A program made the translations under genes and the position numbers. Below are positions 1 to 6,046 of a stretch of DNA of 16,749 nt, piece by piece (the first letter of the stretch is position 1; each line of letters opens with the position of its first letter). The notes under the pieces are model-generated. The model was given only the letters and a program-made list of their open reading frames with translations. It was not told where the DNA came from and ran no database searches. The DNA is from DATBLE01 sp046734335 (GTDB lineage: Bacteria; Actinomycetota; Thermoleophilia; Gaiellales; Gaiellaceae), in the NCBI GenBank assembly GCA_046734335.1, contig JBKPRA010000116.1, positions 1-16,749 on the forward strand, given 5' to 3'.

Positions 1-314
1 GTGCGGCACTGGAAGCAGGCGCCGCAGGTGATGTGACTCTCGGCGGAGACGTAGTCGCCGGCGGTGACGTTCCGCACCAGCGATCCGGTCGCGACCACCG
101 TTCCGGCGAACTCGTGGCCGAGCGTCAGCGGCGGGACGATCCGGCCCTGCGACCACTCGTCCCAGCCGAAGATGTGAAGATCGGTGCCGCAGATGCTGGC
201 CGTCTCGACCTCGACCAGCACCTCGTCGGCCGCCGGCTCCGGCACGGGCACCTCGTCGAGGCGCAGGCCAGGCTCGGACGCCGGCTTCCGCAGCGCGAGC
301 ATCGTCTCGCCCAT
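1..314 (-). CDS. tdh: L-threonine 3-dehydrogenase, N-terminal part (cut by window edge)
   Basis: Zinc-dependent medium-chain dehydrogenase; the family oxidises L-threonine to 2-amino-3-ketobutyrate with NAD+ in the cytoplasm. The 104 visible residues contain CGTDLHIFGWDEWSQ (residues 42-56), close to the CGTDxHIxxWDEWSQ signature that separates threonine dehydrogenases from other alcohol dehydrogenases. Cys42 and the GHE motif (His67, Glu68) fit the catalytic zinc site. Cys97, Cys100 and Cys103 fit the start of the structural zinc loop. The gene runs off the left edge, so the Rossmann domain is not seen. ATG at 314 is used; ATG at 302 in the same frame is equally possible and neither has a clear Shine-Dalgarno. 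It is divergent from the DsbA-like gene. The family call is firm; a related polyol or sorbitol dehydrogenase is the main alternative. Confidence 0.85.
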   Translation of the reverse strand, partial: MGETMLALRKPASEPGLRLDEVPVPEPAADEVLVEVETASICGTDLHIFGWDEWSQGRIVPPLTLGHEFAGTVVATGSLVRNVTAGDYVSAESHITCGACFQCR

Positions 315-327
315 CGGGCGCAATCAT

Positions 328-344
328 GCCGATCCCCGATCGGC
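328..344. promoter_or_regulatory. Inverted repeat between divergent tdh and DsbA-like genes
   Basis: Perfect 7-bp arms GCCGATC and GATCGGC are separated by CCC in the 91-base gap between the two divergent starts. The position, 14 bases before the tdh start, suits an operator for a dimeric repressor, but no regulator is nearby and the arms are short. A chance repeat is possible in GC-rich DNA. Confidence 0.3.
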
Positions 345-405
345 GCTGCGGGTTGTCACGGATGCAACTCCCCGAAGTGCGTCTACCCTGGAGAGCGGGT
401 CTCCG

Positions 406-1170
406 ATGAAGCGCTTCTTCCAAGGTCGCAACCTGCTCTACCTGGGCGTGGGCTCGGCCGCGGCGGTGATTGCGCTCGTGCTGATCCTGGTCAGCGTGAT
501 CGGATCGTCGAGCGCGGAGACGACCCCTTCCGTGCCCGCAACTACGACGACCGCGAGCGGCGGGTCTACTCCGGCGGCAACCCCGAAGGCACCGGGCGCC
601 GCCGCCACGGCCGCCCTGTTCCGCGACATCCCGCAACAGCTGAACCAACTCGGCAACCCGAAGGCGAAGGTGACGATGATCGAGTTCGCCGACCCGCAGT
701 GCCCGTTCTGCCGCCAGTACGAGCTCGAGACGCTGCCGACGATCGTCAAGGAGTACGTCCGAACGGGGAAGGTCAAGCTCGTCTACTTCGGCATCCCGAT
801 CATCGGGCAGAACTCCGAGGCCGGGCTGCGGGCCGTGTATGCCGCCGGGCTCCAGGACAAGCTCTGGAATTTTTCCCACCTGCTCTACAAGAGCCAGGGC
901 GCCGAGAACTCGGGGTGGATCACCGACACCCTCCTGCGCCGGATCGGAGACTCGATCCCCGGCTTCGACACGCAGAAGATGCTCGCGGACCGGCAGTCGG
1001 CCGAGGTCGACGCCGCGCTCAGCGCGTCGACACAGCAGGCGACGAACGGACACGTCGACCGCACACCGACCTTCTTCGCCGGCCCGACCGGCGGCACGCT
1101 CCAGCAGATCGCGCTCACCGCGCTCTCGGCCGACGCCTTCCGGCCGACGCTCGACGCGCTGATCAAGTGA
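406..1170 (+). CDS. Membrane-anchored DsbA-like thioredoxin-fold disulfide oxidoreductase
   Basis: Extracytoplasmic thiol-disulfide exchange protein of the DsbA/thioredoxin_4 type, 254 residues. A basic start (MKRFFQGR) is followed by one hydrophobic segment (about residues 10-33), a Ser/Thr/Pro/Ala-rich linker (34-70), then the thioredoxin fold. The active site is CPFC (Cys99, Cys102) after FADPQ, and the cis-proline is Pro221 in RTPTFF, so the redox centre looks intact. An ATG at 406 was chosen because it places the membrane segment at the N-terminus; longer in-frame starts from 184 would read through the tdh region. A TACCCT box at 384-389 might be a -10 but has no convincing -35. Its stop overlaps the VKOR gene by 4 bases (GTGA), implying coupled translation and a shared pathway. 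The protein partner specificity (oxidase versus isomerase) cannot be read from sequence. Confidence 0.88.
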   Translation: MKRFFQGRNLLYLGVGSAAAVIALVLILVSVIGSSSAETTPSVPATTTTASGGSTPAATPKAPGAAATAALFRDIPQQLNQLGNPKAKVTMIEFADPQCPFCRQYELETLPTIVKEYVRTGKVKLVYFGIPIIGQNSEAGLRAVYAAGLQDKLWNFSHLLYKSQGAENSGWITDTLLRRIGDSIPGFDTQKMLADRQSAEVDAALSASTQQATNGHVDRTPTFFAGPTGGTLQQIALTALSADAFRPTLDALIK

Positions 1171-1619
1171 CCGAGCGCCGCCTGCGGGCCGCGATCACGC
1201 TGGTCGCGCTGGCCGGCGCCGCGGTAGCCGCGTACCTCGTCTACACCCGGTATACGCACACGTTGATCGCCTGCACGACCGGGGGCTGCGAGACCGTCCA
1301 GCACTCCAAGTACGCGAAGCTGGCGGGCGTTCCCGTAGCCGTTCTCGGCCTCGCCGCGTACCTGGCCGTGTTCGCAACCGCACTCTCCTCCCGGGTCGAG
1401 GCGGCGGCGATCGGCGCTGCGATCGCCATCGGCGGGCTGGCCTTCGCGATCTATCTGATCGTCATCCAGGTCGCCGTGATCGACGCAATCTGCCAGTGGT
1501 GCCTGGCGAGTGACGCGATCCTCGCCGTGCTCACGGTGCTCTGCTGCGAGCGGCTCCGGCGGCTTGCGGCAAGTCCGCATGAACCTTCAGGGGCGGCACC
1601 GATGGCCGCAGGCGGCTGA
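1167..1619 (+). CDS. VKOR-family membrane oxidoreductase (DsbB-like role)
   Basis: Vitamin K epoxide reductase homologue of 150 residues. In bacteria lacking DsbB this family re-oxidises DsbA-like proteins and passes electrons to quinones in the membrane. Four hydrophobic segments are visible (about 8-27, 55-73, 78-104, 110-127). Key residues are present: loop cysteines Cys36 and Cys41 (CTTGGC), Ser47 in the following helix, and the CQWC active site (Cys109, Cys112) at the start of the last segment. There is no fused thioredoxin domain; the separate DsbA-like gene just upstream supplies that part, with the GTG start of this gene overlapping its TGA stop. The C-terminal tail (131-150) is low in complexity and probably unstructured. 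Menaquinone as acceptor is inference from the likely actinobacterial host. Confidence 0.88.
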   Translation: MTERRLRAAITLVALAGAAVAAYLVYTRYTHTLIACTTGGCETVQHSKYAKLAGVPVAVLGLAAYLAVFATALSSRVEAAAIGAAIAIGGLAFAIYLIVIQVAVIDAICQWCLASDAILAVLTVLCCERLRRLAASPHEPSGAAPMAAGG

Positions 1620-1636
1620 CCGGTCACAGTCGCTGC

Positions 1637-1906
1637 ATGGAAACGCACTTCTGCTCACTCTCTCTGGCGGTGGGCAACGACGAGGAGTGTCCGCGCGGCT
1701 GGTGTGCATTCTGGGAGGCGGGTGGAGCGGTGGTCGAACCGGGCTGTGCGATCGAGCGCCTGGGTGTCGACCTGCGCGATCCCCGGCTGGCGCGATACCT
1801 GCTCGACCTCCGTCGCGAGCTGGAGTCGACACGTGACGCCGAAGCCGCCCGGGCCGCATTGGACCGGCTGACCGAGTTGGTGCCCGCCGACCTGTCGGGC
1901 GCGTAG
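1637..1906 (+). CDS. Small four-cysteine protein of unknown function
   Basis: An 89-residue cytoplasmic-looking protein without signal peptide or membrane segment. The first half holds four cysteines (Cys6, Cys18, Cys23, Cys37) around the segment ECPRGWCAFWE and a PGCAIER motif. The second half (about 45-85) is a charged, leucine-rich helix. The cysteine spacing (C-x11-C-x4-C-x13-C) could bind zinc or an iron-sulfur cluster, but no family is recognised with certainty. It starts with ATG 17 bases after the VKOR stop, so it may be co-transcribed with the disulfide genes, although a cytoplasmic reduced-cysteine protein would not be their substrate. Codon use and GC match the neighbours, and a clear reading frame in a tight gap supports a real gene. 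It is convergent with the next gene with only 2 bases between stops. Confidence 0.65.
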   Translation: METHFCSLSLAVGNDEECPRGWCAFWEAGGAVVEPGCAIERLGVDLRDPRLARYLLDLRRELESTRDAEAARAALDRLTELVPADLSGA

Positions 1907-1908
1907 GG

Positions 1909-2718
1909 CTACGCCGCCCGGCCCCAGGCGCCGACCAGCGTCGGCGGCACGACAGTCGCGCGCGTGCTCTGCACCGCCTCGACGAGACGCTCCTCCAGCG
2001 TGTCGAGCTCGAGCTCCTGAGGCAGATCGGCACCTTCGGCTATGGCAAGCGTGCGAACGACGCCGGCCAGGAGCGCCGTCCCGAGCGGGTTGTCGAACGG
2101 GATGTAGTCCTGGATGCCGAACGACTCGACGTCCTGCAGCCCGGCCTCGCCGAGCAGCGATTGCAGCCGCATGCCGATTGCGGGATCGGCGCCTGCGCGC
2201 CGGAATGCCGCGACGTAGTAGTCGACCGCCGTGTCCGCGAGTGGCAGCGGCGGCTCGCATCGGCACGCGACGGCGTCGAAGTCGATCGCGAGCAGCAGCC
2301 CCTCTGAACGGAGGCCGTCGGCGTGGTGCCGCAAGGCGCCGGCTGGATCGGGGAGGTGGAAGAGGATCAAACGTCCGACCACGGCGTCGAAGGGACGATC
2401 GTCCCGATAGTCGCGGACGTCGCTCTGGACGAACCGGACGTTCTCGTAGCCGGCCTCGGCCGTCCGTTGCTCTGCGATCGCGAGCAGCCCGGGCTGCGCG
2501 TCGACACCGACGACCTCGCCGGCCGGCCCGACAAGCGTCGCAACCAGCCGGGCAACGTGGCCGAGCCCGGTGCCGAGGTCGAGCACCCGCATCTCCGGCT
2601 CGATCCCGGCGGCCGTCAGGAACCGCAAGGTCGCCGGTTCGTAGAACGCCGACTGCACGTCGAGCCGGACGATCTCGTGCTCCTGCCCCCCGAGGACGTA
2701 GGCCTGCTTGTCCCCCAT
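1909..2718 (-). CDS. Class I SAM-dependent methyltransferase
   Basis: A 269-residue cytoplasmic methyltransferase of unknown substrate. Motif I VLDLGTGLG (residues 45-53) binds S-adenosylmethionine, followed by an acidic residue at the end of strand 2 in VVGVDAQ (69-75) and a motif II-like region (FDAVVGRLILFHL). The layout resembles the Methyltransf_25/31 group. The C-terminal third lacks motifs that would name a substrate. ATG at 2718 was chosen since the extension upstream to 2790 runs into the preceding gene and has no conserved look. It lies 25 bases after the FMN reductase stop on the same strand, so it is likely the last gene of a yceI / FMN reductase / methyltransferase unit. A CACACT box six bases before the ATG may be a weak internal promoter. 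Confidence 0.82.
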   Translation of the reverse strand: MGDKQAYVLGGQEHEIVRLDVQSAFYEPATLRFLTAAGIEPEMRVLDLGTGLGHVARLVATLVGPAGEVVGVDAQPGLLAIAEQRTAEAGYENVRFVQSDVRDYRDDRPFDAVVGRLILFHLPDPAGALRHHADGLRSEGLLLAIDFDAVACRCEPPLPLADTAVDYYVAAFRRAGADPAIGMRLQSLLGEAGLQDVESFGIQDYIPFDNPLGTALLAGVVRTLAIAEGADLPQELELDTLEERLVEAVQSTRATVVPPTLVGAWGRAA

Positions 2719-2743
2719 CGCACGAGTGTGGCAAAAGCCGGGA

Positions 2744-3301
2744 CTAGGCTGCGACGACCCACGCAGGCCGGACCTCGGCCAGCACGGCATCGACGAGCAC
2801 CTGCGCCCGCTCGCGGAGCTCGTCGTCGAGCAGGCGGCCGTCCTCCGCGAGGCGAACGTGCGCGCGGGGAACGGCGACCTCGCCGCCCACGACCCTGGCG
2901 CCCGCGGTGCGCAGGACCTTGCGCAGCTCCTCCTGCGCCCAGACGCCGCCGAACGAGCCGGTGCTCGTCCCGATCACGGCCACGGGCTTGTTCGCGATCG
3001 CGGCGGCGCCACGCGGGCGCGATGCCCAGTCGATCGCGTTCTTCAGCTGGCCGGGAATGGACGCGTTGTACTCGGGCGTGGCGACCAGGATCGCGTCCGC
3101 CCGGGCGACCGCGTCGCGCAAACGCTCGACAGCTGGATCTGCCTCCTCGCCGTCGTCGTCCTCGTCGTACGGCGGCAGCGCCTTCAGCTCGTCATAGAGC
3201 TCCAGCTCGACGCCGGGCGGAAGTAGCTCCGCCGCCTCGAGCAGGAGCCTGCGGTTGTGCGAATCACGCCGCAGGCTCCCGTTGATGCCGAGGACTCTCA
3301 T
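2744..3301 (-). CDS. NADPH-dependent FMN reductase (flavodoxin-like)
   Basis: A 185-residue flavoprotein of the FMN_red family, which reduces FMN, quinones, azo compounds or chromate with NAD(P)H in the cytoplasm. The phosphate-binding loop GSLRRDSHN (residues 8-16) and the signature TPEYNASIPGQLKNAIDW (75-92) are both intact. An acidic insert (about 46-55, DEDDDGEEAD) lies between strands. Length is normal for the family. ATG at 3301 gives a start right before the first beta strand (MRVLGINGSL) and lies 5 bases after the yceI stop, so the two genes are co-transcribed. Together with the divergent MarR gene this suggests an inducible redox or electrophile response, but the substrate is unknown. 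Confidence 0.88.
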   Translation of the reverse strand: MRVLGINGSLRRDSHNRRLLLEAAELLPPGVELELYDELKALPPYDEDDDGEEADPAVERLRDAVARADAILVATPEYNASIPGQLKNAIDWASRPRGAAAIANKPVAVIGTSTGSFGGVWAQEELRKVLRTAGARVVGGEVAVPRAHVRLAEDGRLLDDELRERAQVLVDAVLAEVRPAWVVAA

Positions 3302-3306
3302 CGTCG

Positions 3307-3846
3307 TTACGCCTGCGCCTTCGCGAGCTCGAGGTCTGCGGTCAGCGTGACGTCGTTGTCGAGGATCGAGCCGCCGCCCGGAAGCTCCATGTTCCAGGTC
3401 ATCCCGAAGGAGGTCCGGTCGATCGTGGTCTCCAGGTGCAGGCCGAGCTTGTCGCCGGCGGGCCCCTCGACGGGGCCGGCGCTCGAGCCGGCGAGCGTCA
3501 CGGGCTGCTTCACGCCGCGGATCTCGAGCTCGCCCTCGACCAGGATTTCGTCGCCGTCGCGGCGGATGTCGGTGGACGCGAATGAAACGCGCGGGAACCG
3601 CTCGGCGTCGAAGAAGTCGGGCGAGAGTAGGTGCCCCTCGAGGTTCTCGTCCTGGACCGTGATGCTGGAGACGTCGGCGGAGCCCTGCAACCGGCCGTCC
3701 CGGAGCGTCGCCTCGAAGTCGGTGAGACCGCCCTTGAAGAGCGAGACTCCGCTGTGGCGGACCGAGTAGGTCACGCTCGAGTGGGTTCTGTCGAGCGTCC
3801 AGGTCCCGGTCGGGATCGTCTGCTCGGTCGTCGTGATGGTGCTCAT
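3307..3846 (-). CDS. YceI-family lipid-binding-like protein
   Basis: A 179-residue YceI-domain protein; the family folds as a lipocalin-like barrel that binds polyisoprenoid or other amphipathic ligands. Family hallmarks are WTLDRTHSSVTYSVRHSG near residues 15-32, the SPDFFDAERFPRVSF segment in the middle and TSFGMTWN near the end. There is no signal peptide, unlike the secreted E. coli type, so it probably acts in the cytoplasm. ATG at 3846 is chosen because AAAGGA stands 5 bases upstream; the in-frame extension to 3906 would cross the operator region. It is the first gene of a minus-strand unit and faces a divergent marR gene, so MarR control is likely. The ligand cannot be told from sequence. 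Confidence 0.9.
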   Translation of the reverse strand: MSTITTTEQTIPTGTWTLDRTHSSVTYSVRHSGVSLFKGGLTDFEATLRDGRLQGSADVSSITVQDENLEGHLLSPDFFDAERFPRVSFASTDIRRDGDEILVEGELEIRGVKQPVTLAGSSAGPVEGPAGDKLGLHLETTIDRTSFGMTWNMELPGGGSILDNDVTLTADLELAKAQA

Positions 3847-3868
3847 GGTGTCCTTTCGTTGCGCTATC

Positions 3869-3890
3869 ATTATTTGCGGACGCAAGCAAT
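3869..3890. promoter_or_regulatory. Operator-like near-palindrome 1 (MarR site candidate)
   Basis: A 22-bp symmetric site of the form ATT-N2-TTGCG-N2-CGCAA-N2-AAT lies in the 58-base gap between yceI and marR. It overlaps AATAAT (minus strand, plus coordinates 3869-3874), a candidate -10 box for yceI. Its right half-site resembles that of the second palindrome at 3900-3921 (7 of 11 positions). Binding by the adjacent MarR protein is inferred. Confidence 0.6.
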
Positions 3891-3899
3891 GGTAGCAGG

Positions 3900-3921
3900 A
3901 ATACATGAGTAGTCAAGTATT
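3900..3921. promoter_or_regulatory. Operator-like near-palindrome 2 overlapping the marR start
   Basis: A 22-bp site of the form AATAC-N-TGA-N-TA-N-TCA-N-GTATT, with 9 of 11 base pairs symmetric, covers the marR ATG (3905-3907). Its centre is 31 bp from that of the first palindrome, about three helical turns, so two dimers could bind the same DNA face. Autorepression of marR and repression of yceI are inferred. Confidence 0.55.
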
Positions 3922-4378
3922 GACCGATCAAACATCAGTAGGCGTGTTCTCGCAGCTCCTGCGCGCGCATTCGAGCCTCTCGCGGGAGCTGTCAGCCAGG
4001 CTCGTGACCGAGCACGGCCTGACGATCAACGACTACGGGGCCCTGCTCCACCTCTCGCATGCCGAGGAGGGGTCGCTGCGGCGCGTCGACCTGGCAGAGC
4101 GGCTGATGCTGACGCCGTCCGGCGTGACCCGCCTGCTCGACGGGCTCGAGCGCGACGGTTGGGTGCGCAAGGGCAACTGCGAGAGCGATGCCCGGGTGAC
4201 CTACGCGGTGTTGACCGACGAGGGCCGCGAGCGGCTCGAGTCGGCAGGCCGGACCCACGTCGGGCAGATCCGTGAGATCTTCGAGCAGCGCTTCTCGTCC
4301 GAGGAGCTGGAGACGTTCGCCGACCTGCTCGGTCGCCTGCCCGGGGCAACCGGGCACGGCGAGAGCTGCGCGCCGTAG
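3905..4378 (+). CDS. MarR-family transcriptional regulator
   Basis: A 157-residue winged-helix dimeric regulator. Helices for dimerisation lie at both ends; the DNA-binding part is seen as RRVDLAERLMLTPSGVTRLL (about 59-78, helix-turn-helix) followed by the wing with the conserved DAR and LTDEG elements (95-107). Cys92, just before the wing in GNCESD, could be redox-active but is not at the usual OhrR position. ATG at 3905 is preceded by GCAGGA as a ribosome binding site. It is divergent from the yceI / FMN reductase / methyltransferase unit and is probably its repressor, using the two palindromes in the gap. The inducing ligand is unknown. Its stop lies 2 bases from the stop of the convergent NIPSNAP gene, leaving no room for a separate terminator. 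Confidence 0.9.
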   Translation: MSSQVLTDQTSVGVFSQLLRAHSSLSRELSARLVTEHGLTINDYGALLHLSHAEEGSLRRVDLAERLMLTPSGVTRLLDGLERDGWVRKGNCESDARVTYAVLTDEGRERLESAGRTHVGQIREIFEQRFSSEELETFADLLGRLPGATGHGESCAP

Positions 4379-4380
4379 CT

Positions 4381-4968
4381 CTAGGGGAGTAGTGACCGCG
4401 GCGTCGGCTGCAGCCACAGCGTCTCGGTACCGGGCGGCAGGTCACGAGGCGCCGCTGATGCCCAGAGCGAGACGACGACGTCGACGTCCTCCCGTACGGG
4501 AAGCGCTGGGAAGTCGTTCTCGGCGTGCTCGGTGACGAACGTCGCGAGCGGGTCGCCGGAGATGTCGCTCCCGCCGGGCGAGATCGTCACCGTGAGCACA
4601 CCTTCGCGCTCCCGAGCACCGACGGGCGGGCGCCGTGCTGGATCGTGGTCGAGCGAGTGGCCGTCGTCGGCGGGACGAAGAAGCAGCACATCGTCTACCG
4701 AGACCATCGTCGCGTTCGCCCTGGCGCTGTGCTCCTTCCAGACGGGGCCCGAGTAGAACGCCTGCAGTGCGGGCGCGCGGCCCGCCAGGTCCTCGAAGCC
4801 GCGTATCCACACGAACTGATCCGGATCGCCGAGGTCGCGAAAGGTGCCGAGAATCTGCATGCCGAGCGCCTCCTGCGACTCCACGAATTCGCGGTCGAAG
4901 AGCTCGACCAGGGTTTCACGGGTGCCCGGCTTCAGCGTGTACCGGCGGAGCTCGACGACGTCGATCAC
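4381..4968 (-). CDS. NIPSNAP-family protein
   Basis: A 195-residue protein whose first half (about residues 2-103) is a NIPSNAP domain, a dimeric alpha-beta barrel fold: it opens VIDVVELRRYTLKPG and continues through EALGMQILGTFRDLGDPDQ and FVWIRGFED. The second half (about 115-195) appears to be a further related or degenerate barrel domain, with no motif that I recognise. The biochemical role of bacterial NIPSNAP proteins is poorly known. GTG at 4968 was chosen because it begins just before the first strand and overlaps the stop of the upstream methyltransferase (GTGA), implying coupled translation. Longer upstream frames are shadows of that methyltransferase. No signal peptide is seen, so it is likely cytoplasmic. 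Confidence 0.8.
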   Translation of the reverse strand: MIDVVELRRYTLKPGTRETLVELFDREFVESQEALGMQILGTFRDLGDPDQFVWIRGFEDLAGRAPALQAFYSGPVWKEHSARANATMVSVDDVLLLRPADDGHSLDHDPARRPPVGAREREGVLTVTISPGGSDISGDPLATFVTEHAENDFPALPVREDVDVVVSLWASAAPRDLPPGTETLWLQPTPRSLLP

Positions 4969-5552
4969 CGGCGGCTCGCGCGGACCAGCGTGTCGATGGC
5001 GTCCCGCTCGCCTTCGACGGAACGCAGCACCCGCTCCGCCTTCTCGATCTCGAGGCCGTCGAGCTCGTCGCCGACCTCGTCGGCGTCGAGCAGCACGCGC
5101 GCGTCCTGCGGGCCGCCGGTGCCGGACGTCAGGTTCTCGCGGTCGTGACCCACGACGAGCAGCGTGCCACCGGGGGCGACCCCGGCTGCGGCCCGGCCAT
5201 GCACGAGGCGGCGCTCCTCGACCGGGATCTGGAGATACATGATCACGACGAGGTCGAACGCAGCCGGCTCGGGCACCCATTCGCGCACGTCGGCCCGAAC
5301 CCACTCGACTTCGACGCCGCGTTCGGCCGCGAGTCCTCGTGCGTTTTCGATCGCGACGTCCGAGAAGTCGACGCCGGTCACCGCCCAGCCGAGCTCCGCG
5401 AGCCAGACCGCGTTCCGGCCGGCGCCGCAGGCGAGGTCGAGCGCACTGCCCGGGACGAGCCCGTCGACCTCGGCGACGAGGAAGCGGTTCGGGTCGACCC
5501 CGAACAGCGGGCCGGCCTCGCCGTGCTTGCGATTCCAGTCCTCCCGTTCCAC
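4965..5552 (-). CDS. Class I SAM-dependent methyltransferase (TehB-like group)
   Basis: A 195-residue methyltransferase. It opens with the short motif REDWNRKHGE typical of the TehB/thiopurine-like group, then motif I ALDLACGAGRN (residues 37-47), the acidic strand-2 end VTGVDFS (58-64), a motif II-like FDLVVIMYLQIP and LLVVGHDRENLTSGTGGPQD. The last features are seen in many small actinobacterial methyltransferases of unknown substrate; tellurite or thiol methylation is possible but unproven. The start is GTG at 5552, after an AGAGAG purine stretch. It is divergent from the membrane protein at 5582 with only 29 bases between starts, so the promoters overlap or are very short-leadered. The stop overlaps the NIPSNAP start. 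Confidence 0.83.
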   Translation of the reverse strand: MEREDWNRKHGEAGPLFGVDPNRFLVAEVDGLVPGSALDLACGAGRNAVWLAELGWAVTGVDFSDVAIENARGLAAERGVEVEWVRADVREWVPEPAAFDLVVIMYLQIPVEERRLVHGRAAAGVAPGGTLLVVGHDRENLTSGTGGPQDARVLLDADEVGDELDGLEIEKAERVLRSVEGERDAIDTLVRASRR

Positions 5553-5558
5553 CTCTCT

Positions 5559-5564
5559 TATTCT
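5559..5564 (+). promoter_or_regulatory. Candidate -10 box for the membrane protein gene
   Basis: TATTCT stands 17 bases before the GTG at 5582 in the most AT-rich part of a 29-base divergent gap. No -35 match is visible, so this rests on the hexamer and position alone. Confidence 0.25.
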
Positions 5565-5581
5565 CGTGCAAGCTAGGCGCC

Positions 5582-6046
5582 GTGCCGCACTGGCTCGAGA
5601 TCACACTCGTCGTCCTGCATGTGCTCGGCGCAACCGTCTGGGTGGGCGGGACGGTCGCACTCACGTTCGTCGCCGTCCCGGCCATCCGGGCCCTGGCTGG
5701 CGAGCCGCGGGCGACTGCGATGCGCGGACTGGGCGAGCGCTGGCGGCCGATCGGGTGGAGCGCGCTCCTGGCGATGGTCCTGACCGGCGCCCCACTGGCC
5801 TCGCACGTCCTGCCCGACAGCGGCGCCGGCGCGAAGGCCGTCTTCGCGGTGAAGATGGCGCTGTTCGCTGCTCTGGTCGTCTTCGCGTACCTGCACGACT
5901 TCGTGCTGGGTCCGCGCGTCGCGCGCGAGATCCGGGAGGGCGGGCCACCGGTTTCGAGGCCGCGGTTGGTGCTGGTGGGTTGGACGTCGTTTACGCTTAC
6001 CCTGTCGATTCCCATCCTGGGCGTCGTCCTTGCCGAGATCGTCTAG
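5582..6046 (+). CDS. Small four-helix membrane protein (CopD/DUF4149-like)
   Basis: A 154-residue integral membrane protein with four hydrophobic segments (about 6-32, 58-76, 86-108, 130-153). The first carries LHVLGATVWVGGTV, a pattern shared by CopD-like, DUF4149 and HemJ-like proteins where the histidine may bind metal or haem; a second histidine occurs in YLHDFVLGPR at the end of the third segment. No function can be assigned with confidence: copper handling or haem binding are family-based possibilities only. GTG at 5582 is chosen because longer frames upstream overlap the divergent methyltransferase on the other strand and have no hydrophobic start. The next gene begins directly after this stop codon, so the two are likely translated in series. 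Confidence 0.72.
   Translation: MPHWLEITLVVLHVLGATVWVGGTVALTFVAVPAIRALAGEPRATAMRGLGERWRPIGWSALLAMVLTGAPLASHVLPDSGAGAKAVFAVKMALFAALVVFAYLHDFVLGPRVAREIREGGPPVSRPRLVLVGWTSFTLTLSIPILGVVLAEIV

Noticed and set aside
353..389. TTGTCA and TACCCT as a promoter for the DsbA-like gene
   Set aside because: The boxes are 25 bases apart, too far for a normal sigma-70-type promoter; only the -10 might be real.
33..1619. Long plus-strand frame reading from within tdh to the VKOR stop
   Set aside because: Only its end (from 1167) codes for VKOR; before that it is an Arg/Gly-rich shadow of tdh and of the DsbA-like gene.
4381..6015. Long minus-strand frame extending the NIPSNAP gene upstream
   Set aside because: The extension is a low-complexity shadow of the methyltransferase and membrane protein genes; the NIPSNAP start at 4968 has a clean GTGA overlap.
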